Shown here: piece by piece, positions 1 through 13,295 of the stretch
Numbering within the stretch: position 1 is the stretch's first letter
Layout of the letters: every line of letters begins with the position of its first letter
Assembly (NCBI GenBank): GCA_025642065.1
Contig: JAODUP010000093.1
Coordinates: 186,001 to 250,000, forward strand
From: Paralvinella palmiformis
Lineage: Eukaryota > Annelida > Polychaeta > Terebellida > Alvinellidae
Length of the DNA stretch: 64,000 bases
Direction of reading: 5' to 3'
Notes under the pieces: model-generated
The model's database searches: none
What the model was told of the DNA's origin: nothing
What the model saw: the letters and a program-made list of their open reading frames with translations, nothing else
Translations under genes and position numbers: made by a program

Positions 1-599
1 TGGCTTACATTTATACCTTCATTCTCTGTTCAGCTTTTATGCCTGTCAGTCTTGATTCTTCTGCTTCCTGTAACTGGGCAAATGTTGTGTTATACCTCCT
101 AATAATAATAATGACAACAACAATGATGATGATAAAAACAAACCACAGAATACAGATATTACCTACTAAATATTAAATTTAAAAAATAGCACACAAATAA
201 TAATAATAATAACAGAACTAACCTGCAGTACTTCTTAGAAAATAAAATGGATATAAATTTTGAGCTTTAATTAGCATAATATGTCAGTACTGCAAACTAT
301 ATGTTTTGTAAGAATCAGATATGAAGAAAGGTTAATTTGATTACGTAACATTATATTTTGCTGAATAATCAATTGGCATTATGATCAACATTAGAATGTC
401 ACTCCAGAGATAGGGACAGAGCTTTCTGCAAGGATGTTACACTATTACGGAATGACTAACCATCTAATCTAATCACACCATGTGTTCCAGTTTTTGAGTG
501 AGTTCTGTATCAGTTCAACTGTATACAGCTACTGAATGAGAGAAATAATGCACTAATGTTGACAGCTGCAGCATCACCAGTTGATCAACAAGATGATGA

Positions 600-776
600 T
601 GGGTGTTTTACGGCCACTTTTGTGCACTCCGTAGGCTATATGGGCCAAGCAACCTCCAAAGGTAATGAAGCAAAGTCAAAGATGAAACACCCTTCAGATA
701 TGCCCACGCTGAGGATCGAATTCGGGTAGCAGTGATCTGTGGTCCAACACCCTACCGCTAGACCACAGAGGCTCCC
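600..776 (-). repeat. tRNA-derived SINE, copy 1
   Basis: On the minus strand the unit begins GGTCTAGCGGTAGGGTG (A-box-like), then a B-box-like segment altered to GAATTCGATCC. The conserved body follows (GGGCATATCTGAAGG, TTTCATCTTTGACTT, TTCATTACCTTTGGAGG) and the tail GCACAAAAGTGGCCGTAAAA with a short ATC-rich end. It lies in the coiled-coil gene, past exon 1025-901. Confidence 0.85.
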
Positions 777-900
777 TCGACCTCGATCGACAAGATAAAT
801 ATTGATTGTTATGACTAATTGGTACAAGATAAATACTGATTGGTATTACTAATTGGTGGGCTTGTTAAACTTGATGTTAGATCTATATCTTGTTACTTAC

Positions 901-3900
901 TTCAAAGCTTGATGAAGTTGTTCTTTTGTCTCATCAAGATCTAAGTGACAGATCCTTAGCTCTGATTCTTTCTTCAAGTTATCATTTCTCAGCTCCTGCT
1001 GTCTGACATGAGCCTCTTGTTCCACCTTAAGTAAGGCATAAGTTAAATATACTGCACTGGACACAAAGTCAAAATGAGCAACCGGAAATCAAGTGATGCG
1101 ACTCACTCCATTATGATTGACTAAAGAGATTATATGACCCATGAAGTCACATCTTGTTTATCATTTAGAGAATCACTTAATTAATAATATGCAGATGGTT
1201 GTTAAATTAAGATGAAAATTATGTTAAAAAACATCAATTTAAAAGGATACCCAAATGAAAAAACATAACAGAACGAGGTCCCAGTTAGGTAACTGTACCA
1301 AAGGTGAGGGTATGATATAAGAAATTGACATCACCTGCTGCAAGTCCATCTGAAGCTGGTGTTTGTCCTTCTGCAGGGCAAGCAGCTTTTTCTCATGTTC
1401 TGCAGCACTCTGAGTCAATAGCGCCTGAGTCTTGTGGAATCTGTCTCGTAACTGCTCATCCTCAACCAGCAGTTTCTCCAGTTGTTCCTGGCAATAGACA
1501 AAGATCCGTTAAAACAGTGTTTAGTTAATAAATGGCAGAAACAGTATTAAGAACTTAACACCTGAGAAAGTATAAGTTTCAATAATTCTACTAACTGGCT
1601 CCATATACCAATATCACTGTCCAGTATTTATATACTGTGAATATTTATAAATGTTCTGATAAACTTCAATAACCCACTCTCTTTTATTCAGGACAAGAGA
1701 CTGGATAAAAAGTAAAAATAATGATTCATAAAATATTATTTAAATATACTCCTACTCTGAATTACACAATACCAATTTCAGCCATTTAATATTCTCAGAA
1801 ATTATTGAATACAAATACTTGGAAATTCAAGTTTTCTGTAATAATCAGACTTGTTTGATTTAAATCTCTGCAAATAAATCATGCACTTCAATATTTTTAT
1901 TACATTTTACTGATTTATTTTACTAATTTGATTTTTATGACTAGAAAGATTGTAACCCAAGTGAAGCACTGATAGGAGTTTAATAAAGTCTAGGTGTTTG
2001 GAATTGCAGAATGGGGAGCTGTATGAATGGTATCAACAGTGTGTGCATCTGTGCAAGAATCAAAATGATGCTGCATGCTGGCAACAAGTCCCTGAAATTC
2101 TTGCACATTGCCCAACATCCTGTTTTCCCCCCACAACTTTAGTTTTATCAAAGCATAACCACACACAATCTTGTTTTCTGCAAGACATTGTGAAGTTGAT
2201 AAGTGTAAATATCATGTATATGATGAGGCCTGGCACAATTTTTAGGTTTCACTATGAAATATTTTCAAAATTACCCCACTCTGAAGTCCCTTGGGGTACC
2301 TCTAATTATGCAGGTTTCAAATTGTGTCTAATTTTCAGCCTTGTTTGAACTCTGATAACTTCTTAATTAACTGGCATAGAGATATGAAACTTTCAGGACT
2401 GAAAGCTGTCAGGTCTATCTATAATATAACTATTAATACTGAAACACAATAAAAATTAAAAGATTGAAATACATGATTTTTTGGCACGATTTAAATGAAA
2501 CAACTCTGCCACAAAATGAGGAACAGACTCAGAACAAACAAGGCAGAAAAACAAAACTTATGTTAGTATAAATTAAACCAATGCTCTTGAACTGATTAAT
2601 CTATTTATCAAATAAGCTTAAATCTGTATGTGAAAATATAAAATATGCCTGATTTTTAAGTTAAACAGATCAATAAAATTGTCACCATTAGCTTTGTATA
2701 TTAGGAAATATTTGACTGTTGTTTTAAAAATATATAAAGTATCCTTATGAATATTTGGTTTTATCTATTATAACGTGATAATTACTGTTGGCCATAATTA
2801 GAATCTATCCATCTCTTATTGGTTCCAAGTGATATACAGAACTATACCATGAAGAATCCATGCTTTCAAACCGCTTATTATCATAGTAAATTATTTATTT
2901 ATAAGACCATGACACTTCTGGTTTCTGGTGTTTTATTTATGTTTAAATGAAATTTATAAATACGGGGGAATAATCTGGCACACACATGGAAATTATAGAA
3001 GTAAACGACTTCATCACAGCCAGCAAATATTTTGTACATGTCATTGATGTGGGAGAATGAAGCAAAATTGTTTTACAGAGAGCACTCAAAGCAAAATTAG
3101 AAAGATGCTGTTGATGACGATGTTTGATGGCCACTTTTGTGCACAAGGTAGGCTAAATGGGCCGAGCGACTTCCAAAGGTAATGAGACGAAGTGAAAGAC
3201 GAAACAACCTTCAGATATGCCCACGCCAGGATTAGACCATGGGTAGTAGTGATCTGCGGTCCAGCACGCTACCTAGAAAGATGCTGTAAAAGGACTTTCC
3301 TAAATGTATTATTGTTTTGGATGAGGTTTTTATTAATTCGTGGAATAATTGTAATATAATTGTATATATTTCATATAATCAGGGCTTCTTCATGACCTAA
3401 CTGGTAGTGTGGTTGGCCATATACCTCTAGAACCTGGGTTCAAACCATGGCTAGGCTGTGTCTGATAGGTATTTCATCTTTCACTCCATTACCATTGGAA
3501 ATTGCTCTGTCCATTTATCCCACACTTTGAACAAAAGTGACTGTAAAACAGTAGCATTTCATATGACAAAAAATATTTTCACATAGAAATGTTAAAAAGT
3601 TCTGTATATATCAGTTTAAAGGTTTAACAGTTCACACTCAGATAATATGATTTAAATGTATAATGCTTATGAAAATAATCACAGCTCAGTAGATGTCTTT
3701 TGATACAAAAGTATAAAACAAACGTCTTAAGGAACTTCACTTCTTAGTTTTCTTTAGCCATTTCAGTGACATATGAAGCTGTCTGGCACAACTATACTGT
3801 AATATTCATAAGTATGCTTTTGTTCCCAAAATACATGTTTAGCTGATACTTTTATAACCAGGTACCACAAAAAGCTTGTAGTAAGTAATGTCAAATTTTA

Positions 3901-5876
3901 AGAGCACCCAGTCTATGTCTGGCTTCAAAATGGCAGCACCCACAGATCATTAACAGTCAATTAATGAGCACTTTGAACTTGATTATTTAATATGTGGTTG
4001 ATGGTGGTCATATTTTGACATCATTGATAATTTGTGTGAGCATAATTGTATCAGTCTTAAAAATATGAAATGAAGGTGAACTGTCTCTTTAATTTATGTC
4101 TGAAATAGTTGTTGGTATTTCATTTGTCAACAATACTAAGAGAGATACCTTGACTGTGATAAGTGCCCCTCTGTTTGTGTCATACTTCTGGTTCAATTCA
4201 GACATAGCCTGTTCATGTTCGACACAAGTTTTCTGATATTTGGCTTGCAAAGAAGTCAGGTCATTCTTCATCTTTGTGATAATTGCCTTTGCCTCAATCA
4301 CTTCCAGTTGTCTCTGTTTTTCTTTTTCTGTAAAAGACAACACTTCAGATTATTTCAGCGTTGCCTCATAGTATAGATCTATGTATACTTAAAATGAGTA
4401 CACACTTTTAGCCAAAGAAGTACACCTAAATCTCAATAAAAAGAATACAAATATTATAAAACTGTACAGTTTGTGAACATAATTTGTGGAATGGTAAATA
4501 AGTATTTGCATATTCTAAACTCCTAGCACTGATGGTCCTAATCCTATGTATAGTTTTGTTAATGTTTAGTAATTGTAGAAAAGTCAAAGTTTTACAAGAA
4601 TGCCTTACCACTAAGTCAATACACAATATGTACTTAATAATTTAGGGGTGTCATTTAATCATGTTAATGTAAAGGATTATAATATTATTTATACATATTT
4701 TGTTTCTGTATCATAGAGGTATTAATCCAGATATATGATTTAAGTAGAAGGTGAAATTCCACTTCAAATTTTTTTTTGTTACACCTGTATTTACATTTCT
4801 TCCCTATTAATATTAAAGGATTTCCCCCTCCCCAATATGTACACATAGCACAGCAATAGATGAAGGTCAGATGTCCTTTTTCAAAGTGTGCACATGTTAT
4901 ATTACAGTAATAAGGATAAAGGACACCAATAGAGTATGTAACAGTACAGCCCATCATTATGGAATGCCAGACTTAGCAGAATCATATTAGTTATATTAAT
5001 GGCATCAACAGAAAGTCATTTACTTCACCATTTTGACAAGCTTGGAAGGTCAAAATAGCTGGCATATTGTATAATCATCAAGAGAAATGTATGTACTTCA
5101 AACTCTACCAGTAATGTTTGAACTTTGGCATAAATAGGTTTTCAATAAATTATGAGGAACTGCAACAACATTAGCACTATGGTTACCCAATTAGTTCATA
5201 ACAGAAACTGTAATTAGAAGCAAGAAGGTTTCATGGCATCCTGTAATATCAATGGCTTACAAAAAGTAATGTCATTATCTGTCATTATGATAGCCTGTTA
5301 TAAATGAGATGCATCCAATTAAAATAGTAGTAATATGATGTATGGTACCTGTGACATATTGGGAGTAATGATCTTTACTGTGTTTGCCAATTAGCTAATG
5401 CAAATAGAGCACCCCTTCTTTAGTCAACTGTTTTAATATGACTTATTTCATTGAGCTCTGCTTCATATCTAAAACTGATCTAACTTTGTATAATAAATAT
5501 ATTTCATGTTCTTGTCATGATAAAACAGGTGATAAAAATATAAATATTTATGGCAGTGATCCTATCTGAATATAAAATTCCGCATTTTTGGTTAATGCGT
5601 GGGGACCTGCAAATCAAAGAAGTCATGAAATTATGTATAATTAAAGTATATGCAAATGATGACAACCTAGGTGTGCCATAATTATATAAAAGGTGTATTT
5701 TAATAATAAATACCTAGTAGCTGTGGCATGGCCAAAGATGAACAATTACCACTTGATGATAAGTCCTCACTGTTTCCATATCGGTAAATAGTCTGACCAC
5801 ATCTGCACTTGAATGCAGAATAAAAATCCTTCTTCATTGCCACCACATCGGTAACATCATCTTCATAAGAATACAT
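901..5876 (-). CDS. Coiled-coil protein, partial (four internal exons, continues past left edge)
   Basis: Four exons read on the minus strand: 5876-5714, 4327-4149, 1487-1335 and 1025-901. Each has an AG acceptor and GT donor (GTATTT, GTATCT, GTGATG, GTAAGT), and the phases join without a break (1, 0, 0, 2). The first encodes a short acidic stretch (YSYEDDVTDVVAMKKDFYS) followed by CRCGQTIYRYGN. The other three are almost entirely charged heptad-type helix rich in E, K, Q and L, as in long coiled-coil proteins of centrosomes, Golgi or endosomes. The first exon opens with ATG directly after the acceptor, so it could carry the start codon if an upstream exon is non-coding, or be internal. About 206 residues are visible. 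I do not recognise the family and assign no function. The 3' part lies left of base 1. Confidence 0.75.
3112..3273 (-). repeat. tRNA-derived SINE, copy 2, with 14-bp target-site duplication
   Basis: Same family as copy 1, slightly truncated at its tRNA head. It is bounded by identical 14-base direct repeats TAGAAAGATGCTGT at 3098-3111 and 3274-3287, the mark of LINE-type target-primed insertion. Intronic in the coiled-coil gene. Confidence 0.88.
3391..3570 (+). repeat. Diverged tRNA-derived SINE
   Basis: An old plus-strand relative. CTAACTGGTAGTGTGGTTGG takes the A-box place and GGGTTCAAACC the B-box place. GTATTTCATCTTTCACTCC, CCATTACCATTGGAAATTG and ACAAAAGTGACTGTAAAA then follow in the order of the intact family. 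Confidence 0.65.
3903..4094. repeat. Fragment of the TAAAGGGAC MITE family
   Basis: Right half only: TGGCTTCAAAATGGCAGC, GAGCACTTTGAACTTGATTA and the end GAAGGTGAACTGTCTCTTTA match the 6.4-kb copy. Intronic in the coiled-coil gene, next to exon 4327-4149. Confidence 0.7.
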
Positions 5877-6432
5877 CTATAATAAAAAAAGTAGATTACT
5901 GTTTTGTACTTATTTAAATAATACTACTAATTCAAGCTACACAGCCAATGAAATGTTTTAGCTATACATAAAAAAAAGAAGCTTTGACAATGAGTCATAA
6001 TTCACATCTGTGGATGGATAGATGTTAGTTTTTTTAACTCTATATTTTATTGGTATGACTCTTTATTATATTAAACTAAGCATTTGATACTAGGAAATAT
6101 ATAGATCTACCATCTGCGGGTAACAACTAAATATATAATTCAAGAACAGCAGCCCAACAGCCCTTTCTCTGTCTCATAGACTTCCATATTTGGATATCTA
6201 ACAACACTGCAGGCAATCCAGATAGATCATACCTTGGCTATTCAGCTTCTTGAAATAAGCATTATATTGCATGTTTGGATTATCTTTTCACTGCAGCACT
6301 GTATTTTACTTTTAGCTGTTGCCTGTATATTGTCTTGTTTTACAGAATTATTACTTTCGTTTACCACAATACTTATTAATGTGGATTTTGTCACTCATGA
6401 TTCCATGCTTATTTTAATCCACTATCACCACT

Positions 6433-7077
6433 AAAGGGACAGCCCACCCTCAGAAATATTTTTTAAATATGGAATGCTTAGAACAGTAACAAAAAATTCC
6501 ACAATAATAATTACAAAATATACCTGATATCATAGATATAGGGAAATAATCCAAATTACTGGAGGGCCGCCATTACGACTGCACCGAAAGCCAGATTCGA
6601 AAGTGGGAAGGAGAAAACTGAAATGCTTTGACATCACATTGTCACTCTCTAGACTGACACAGAATATAGTTTCTCTTGAGCGTTAATTTCTGAGCCATTT
6701 TGAATCATCTTCTTCTTGTCAGGTTCCTTCAGGCTCAAACTGATATGATTGTACGTCATTCATGACATAATTTTTAGAAGATAATGCCATTTAGTTCTGG
6801 AATAATTCTTTGCTCACACTTGTTTATATGCTTTTGTATGAGTTCTATAGATTTCAGGTCAACTAGATATGCTGAAGTGACATCAGCATTTAGGAGCTTC
6901 TGGTATCTGTCTAGCTTCAAAATGGCTTAGGTCATTAAAAGTCAATTAATCAGCACTTTGAACTGGATTATTTAATATGTGGGCAACCGTTTACACATTT
7001 TGACATTATTTATCATATTTGGGTGTATAGCTGTATTAGGTCTCAAAATTTTAAATGAAGGTGGACTATCCCTTTAA
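6433..7077. mobile_element. MITE with TAAAGGGAC-type inverted repeats
   Basis: Left end TAAAGGGACAGCCCACCCT, right end (reverse complement) TTAAAGGGATAGTCCACCTT. The inside is non-coding and shares a 150-bp block (AAAATGGC, CAGCACTTTGAACTGGATTA) with the fragment at 3903-4094. TSD not certain. Confidence 0.75.
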
Positions 7078-8072
7078 CTAATCATAAACCTAGTTTGTTA
7101 TTAATTACATTTAAGTTCTGAAATTTGATTGGCTTAAAGTTAAACCATGAGGACTCAGAGTGTTTCATATCTATTCCACCATGATTAAACATAAATAATT
7201 AGATAATATGAATAACGATCGATGGCTGTGAATTATATTGCTTTATTCATTGAAATATACTATGTGTATGCATTTTTTTTAAAGACTACTAACTAGTCAG
7301 CACAAACATTTATGCCTGGTTCATCATAGTACTGTGTGTGTTGTAGTTCTACAAATGTGGCAAGATGATGAATACATTTATTGCAGTACAATCAAAATTC
7401 TGAGTGCAGAAACTGGCAAAAACCCAGACGGATCCAATAAAGGTGATAGCTTTTCACTTGCAGTTGACCACATGGAAAATAAAAGATATCTGCACTGACA
7501 GTACCAGTGGCTGAGTGGATAATTTCAAGGTGCATTACAAGGTCAATGTGGAAAATATTGCGCTCGTTTTTATTTAGAAGCTAATTACAGGAGAGTAATA
7601 AAACTGCCAAAAATCCCAGACCTATAGCCTTGTAGAATGTTATTGAACATAGTTGTACTTCTAATCCAGTTGGTGTTATAATCCTGACATGTCTGATCCC
7701 CAGTATGATCTATTACCTATCTAGCAGATGTGTCACTTGTAATTATTATAATGTCAAACTGGGTTAGAAGTACACAGCAAAAGTATGTCCCAGACCAAAT
7801 AGCTAAAAAAATTACTGGAAATTGTAAAATAGTTCATCATCAACTGGAATTTAGACTCTAGACTAGAGCAAATTGTTGTTACTGATTTAATACATACTCA
7901 TTTTTGTGTATATATTTAACAGAAATCAGCTATATAAATGTGCATGTTACTTATAATTCAATGTAAATAAACAAGTTTTAGATATAAAATGACCCCCCTC
8001 CCACCAAAATAAGAAGCCCCCACCCACCCCAACTACTGAGTAAATCATATTATAGACTACACTAAAGATGCA
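7078..8072. other. Non-coding stretch, no gene seen
   Basis: AT-rich, with a C/T-rich patch at 7986-8030. Probably upstream or first-intron sequence of the coiled-coil gene. No convincing exon on either strand. Confidence 0.5.
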
Positions 8073-8081
8073 TTTAAGTAA

Positions 8082-8500
8082 GGTCACTGCGTAGAACCCG
8101 AGCATCGGACACTTGTTCGCTGCTGCATGCACCAAATGTGAATTTTTTTATGTTGATCGGATGAGGAACCCGGGCATCGAAACCATTGACCTTAAATGTT
8201 TTCTTTCAGGTCACTGATCAGAACTGTTTATGCTGGTGGTAAAGAGCCAAGCACTATTTTGGCTTGTTTCGGATCCTCAGATGAGGATATAAAGATCCAA
8301 GCACTTGGCAGCAACCATATGTCTCGCATAAATCATGCATGAAATTGACAACCCCCTAGTATAAGATTAAGAGGCTGTGCCCTACAGCAACGGGTCGGGG
8401 TACTGATTCCCCTCAGCGCTATTGGAAGCCAGCGCATTGAATGCTCAGACCTTTAGTGACAGCGAACAGGTTTCCGATGCTCGGCTACGCAACCACTTCG
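8082..8500. mobile_element. Mutator-like MITE with 9-bp target duplication
   Basis: Terminal inverted repeats of roughly 40 bp share TGCGTAG, CCGAGCATCGG and CTTGTTCGCTG / CCTGTTCGCTG. They are flanked by the identical 9-mers TTTAAGTAA at 8073-8081 and 8501-8509. A 9-bp duplication and long TIRs fit the MULE superfamily. The 419-bp interior has no open frame and is markedly GC-richer than its surroundings. Confidence 0.85.
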
Positions 8501-8639
8501 TTTAAGTAAAGATGTTTAATTTGGTTCTTAAATCAATAAATGCTTTTGATGAATTCGCTTGTTTAAAGAAAATTAAGGTGATTTCTAGTCTCTACTATTC
8601 TAGTTCTACTCTCTAGACTACTGACTAGTCACTGTTACT

Positions 8640-8800
8640 AGACTCTCTATTGACTATTACAGTATTAGGTCTATTACTAATAGTATTAGATCTAGATCTA
8701 CTAGTCTAGTCTGGACCGGTGTTACTGTTAGATCTAGATAGTCATAGACTACAGTAAGAGTTAGACGATCTAGTCTAGATCTAACACCGGTCCAATTGAA
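8640..8800. repeat. CTAG-rich low-complexity tract with hairpin
   Basis: The tract repeats AGATCTAG, TCTAGA and ACTAGTC many times. GGACCGGTGTTA (8713-8724) plus GATCTAGA (8731-8738) pair with TCTAGATC (8774-8781) plus TAACACCGGTCC (8782-8793) around a loop of about 35 bases. No coding sense. Confidence 0.65.
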
Positions 8801-9295
8801 GTCTGAATTAAACCATTTAAGGAATATATTATCTCTCATTACCATGAAGTTCCTGATGGCAGTTCTAAATATGAAACTAATTATTCATGAACGATCTGCA
8901 ACTAGTCATCCTAAAACGACATCAGTATCACTAGAGTTTAGATCTAGCTATTAGATCTAATTTACATTTTGTTAAACGAAACACCGCGCTGAAACTATAC
9001 AAGACATTACGTACTAAAACTAAATCGTGATTTGCATATTTCGTACTAGTGAAAATTGTAATCTCGCGAATCTCGATAGAAAGTTTCAATGCCGCAACAT
9101 TATAGAATATACAAATTACGTTGTGTCTGGAATGATTAATTACATTATTTTAGCTAATATTGTATATGCTCTATCTGGATATGCACCTTGAGGTTAGTTG
9201 TTAAATAACTTCGGTAGATCTACATCTGTGAGTTCAAATACCGTAGATCTCGTCCCGGAGTTCTTGACTAATTTTGTAGTTTCTTGTTATATAGT

Positions 9296-10470
9296 CTATG
9301 GCGTCGTGTACATGTCGTCTTTCCAATGCTTGTCGAGTCGAGACGTAAAATAATTTAGGGTAGGGGCTGTGACAACATGATCCGATAATGAGTTCCAGTC
9401 CTGAACCACTCGCTGGGTGAATGACTTTTTCCTTATTTCGAGTCGACAGCGTCCCACTAATAATCTCTGACTATGACTTCTGGTTCGTTCATTAGGTGCC
9501 CTGTTGAAGAAGGCTCTAGGGTCAAGTCTGTCTATCCCATTCATGATCTTTTACAATTGGATCATGTCCCCTCGCCGTCTTCTAAACAAATGATGGGAGC
9601 CTCAGGGCAACTATAGCCGCTGTTCATAGGACAGATGCTTCAGATGTGGGACTAACTTTGTTGCTCGACACTGAACCTTTTCCACTGCTAATTTATCCAT
9701 CTGATAGTGTCGATGCCAAATAATGTTTCCATATTCCATTTGGGGTCTGACGAGTGCCTTGTACAGCCTTGACAGAGTACGTGTCTTCATCTAGACATGA
9801 GAATGTCTTCTTGATGAGCCACAGTATCCTACTAGACTTGTTAACAGCAAATGATATGTGCTGATGGAATTTCAGCTCCTCATCAACATAGACACTGAGA
9901 TCCTTTTCTACTTTAGTGGACTGCAACTCAGTATCTCCTATCTTGTAGGCTAGACATCTATTATTCCTCCCGAGATGGAAGACCTTGCACTTGTCGGCAT
10001 TGAACTGCAGTTGCCACTTCTCAGACCATTCAACAAGTCGTTGGAGATCCGCTTACGTTCGGCCCAGTCATTCTCTGAGGAGGATTTCCTATAGACCTTT
10101 GTGTCACCAGCAAATATATATGCTGTGCTGCGTATCATATCGGGTAGGTCATTAGTGAAGATTATAAACAGTATGGACTCGAGAAAGCTCCCTTGAGGAA
10201 TACTGCTGAGCACCTCCAGCCATACTGACAGACAACTATTCACCACTATACCTTATTTATGGTCAGTCAGGAAAGCGTGTATCCAGTCCAGGACTTTGCC
10301 GTTGAATCCATATGCTGCTATCTTAGCATGGAGTCTCTGGTGCGGTACAGAATCGAACGCCTTGCGGAAATCGAGGTACACTGCGTCGATTGGGTCACCA
10401 GAGTCAAACATTTCATTCCGCACATATGTAGTATATTTGAAGTCATTGATAAACACGTTTATAAAACAGC
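9296..10470 (-). pseudogene. Non-LTR retrotransposon reverse transcriptase relic
   Basis: Minus-strand fragments in three frames cover an RT in order: YLDFRKAFDSVPHQRLHAKI (10.3-10.45 kb); SIPQGSFLESILFIIFTNDL and YIFAGDTKVYRK (10.05-10.25); STKVEKDLSVYVDEELKFHQ (9.7-9.9); and a C-terminal RAPNERTRSHSQRLL ... RVVQDWNSL (9.3-9.54). The catalytic F/YADD box reads FAGD, so the second aspartate position is damaged, besides several frameshifts. CR1/L2-like by general pattern. No 5' end seen. Confidence 0.85.
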
Positions 10471-10885
10471 AGCAACGTGATCAGACCTAACCATTTCAAT
10501 GCGTATATGTCTGATGTCATAATTTAGGGAATAAACAGCCAAATCTTATTGTCGTAATTGGCTATTATTAACTTCGTAAAATCGTAATGCAATATGGTGC
10601 CTGTCAAATGAAAAAGGGTTTTATTTTAAAGTGTAATTAAGCTGTAAAATCCAATCCCTCGTAACTGTAAAATGAACCCCAAAACAAGAAGATTATGTGT
10701 TCAGGACTACGATGGAAATAAGCTAATTGTTTTCACTTTCTTGTGCTATCCTGGTACTTTAATATGTATCTATGTATTTTAGTGTTATTATATGTATTTA
10801 CATTAGTGTACAAAATAAATTAAATCAAATTAAAACTATATATGATAATTAACCTGTTCTTATTTCCGTAATATGTAAGAAGGTG

Positions 10886-10943
<58 letters not shown>

Positions 10944-10985
10944 CTATCTATCTATCTATTTATCTCTCTCTCTCTCTCTCTCTCT

Positions 10986-11046
<61 letters not shown>
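10886..11046. repeat. Composite microsatellite (CTAT)n-(TA)n-(CT)n-(TA)n
   Basis: Uninterrupted change from tetranucleotide to dinucleotide arrays, about 160 bp. Confidence 0.95.
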
Positions 11047-11049
<3 letters not shown>

Positions 11050-11759
11050 TTGTACAATAAATCAGAACTCCTAACTTTGAATAGTGACATATGTAATAAG
11101 CATGTCACAGTTTCTGTAACGAATGAGTAGGTCGCTGATAATAGGAGTAATTGCATTTACTATAAGGAGTAAATTGCAGTTATTCCAATTAGTAAATACA
11201 ATTACTTACAATTAAGATCCTTAATAACTCACGATAGAATACGATAACAATCGATACAGTACGATAACGACACACGGTTATTTTTGTGGTATCTGTTTTG
11301 GTTGTCTGTACTATACTAGAGAAGTTCGTCGGCGCCAATTAATAAGCTGATCTGTATTGTATGTGACACATATGTAATAGTTAGCAACATCGTATTTGCA
11401 ACCTGGCATATCCTGGCCAGTCTATCATCAACTGGTTATGGGACAGATACAGCTCCCGAACTGACAGTAGATACCTTAAATGATCGTTCAGTGAAACCAG
11501 AGCCCATAACCACTGGGATAAATCACTGCAGTCCGGACTTCAATTATTTCTCACAGCGAAACTCACCCCGCACACGCCACCACCGCACGAACGATCTTCT
11601 AAAACTAAATGATAATAAAACAAATATTTTATAATTGGCATCACCACATTGTGTTAAATCCCTAAAGACACCAGCATTACAGATGGGTGCATCTTCGATT
11701 ACCCCTAATGGGTCAGTAAAAAATATATTTTTGACCAATGTATTAACAGGCATGAACAT

Positions 11760-12440
11760 GTCACATCAGTATGCCGAGCTGCCTACTACCATATTAAGAA
11801 CATCCACTGTTTAAAAGCATTCTTGACACAAGAATCACTTGTAACTGTAGCTCATGCCTTTGTTACATCTCGTATAGACTATTGTAACTCCCTGTTATAT
11901 CGCATATCTGATTATAACATTAATCGCCTTCAGCGAATTCAAAATAGAAAATATGATCATATCACCACAATTCTTTAAAAACTACATTGGCTACCTGTTA
12001 GACAGCGTATCCATTTTAAGATTCTGTTAATAACTTATAAATCTATTAATGATATGGCGCCAGAATACCTATGTGAACTGGTTTCCATTAGAAAGTCATC
12101 CCGAAAACTCAGGTCATCCAGTCAGATACTATTGCAGGTGCCAGTGTCTCGGCTCAAGTCATATGGTGATTGTGCGTTTAGTGTTGCAGCCCCCACTTTG
12201 TGGAATAAGTTGCTGGCAAATATTAGGAATGCGTCGCCTCTTGAAAATTTTAAGTCTCTTCTAAAAACACACCTAGTTAAGGTCGCTTTCACAGATAAAT
12301 AATTTTGTTATCTTTTAAATCATTACAGGGTTTTTACAGACATTATTTGGGGTATTATTATATTACATATTATTTGTACAGCGTCTTTGAATGGCTCCTG
12401 CTAGTAAGGGCGCTTTATTAAATATACATTATTATTATTA
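11760..12440 (+). pseudogene. 5'-truncated CR1/L2-type LINE, 3' end
   Basis: Reads VTSRIDYCNSLLYRISDYNI, then LHWLPVRQRIHFKILLITYK and, after one frame change, APEYLCELVSIRKSSRKLRS to a TAA at 12302: the RT C-terminus of this LINE type. The 3' tail GGGCGCTTTATTAAATATAC ends in ATT repeats. Related 3' ends occur at 31722-31805 and 61455-61668. Confidence 0.85.
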
Positions 12441-12964
12441 ATATTATTATTATCATCATAGCTCCAAATCAATTTGAGTTTTCAGTTGACTACCCTGCAC
12501 AACCACGACCAGGTAGCCTCCACCAATGATTCGGCCATCATTCAGTCTATTAAAGATATTTTGTCAATGCCACCATATGTCCAGCTCGTCGTCATGGACT
12601 TTGAAGAGGCAATGTGGTGAGCATGACACCATGCCTGAGGTCGGCTGTAAAGTTTATGCATTCCAGTTCGCCCAGGCGTTGTTTAGGAAGGTCCAGGCCC
12701 TCAAATGGACTTCAACTAGCCTACACATACGACAATGGGACATTCAGACTGGTGAAAAAAAATATGGTGCTGTGTTTTCTGTCAGCTCAGCACACATATA
12801 GAGCCCATCTTCAGGAGACTGCAAACAGAAGCAAATACAGCTTCCCTGGCACAGTTTGCGAACTATATGGACAGGAGATATATCTTGTGTGTTCAGAGCA
12901 TCTAGCATTGGCATGTGTAAATGAATGTGTGGTGCAGGCATGTGTCGTATATATTATCAATCCA

Positions 12965-13295
<331 letters not shown>

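Noticed and set aside
1998..2348. 116-codon plus-strand frame
   Set aside because: Intronic in the coiled-coil gene, no family resemblance, surrounding DNA is repeat-like.
8657..8845. 62-codon minus-strand frame of Asp/Leu repeats
   Set aside because: Product of the CTAG-rich low-complexity tract.
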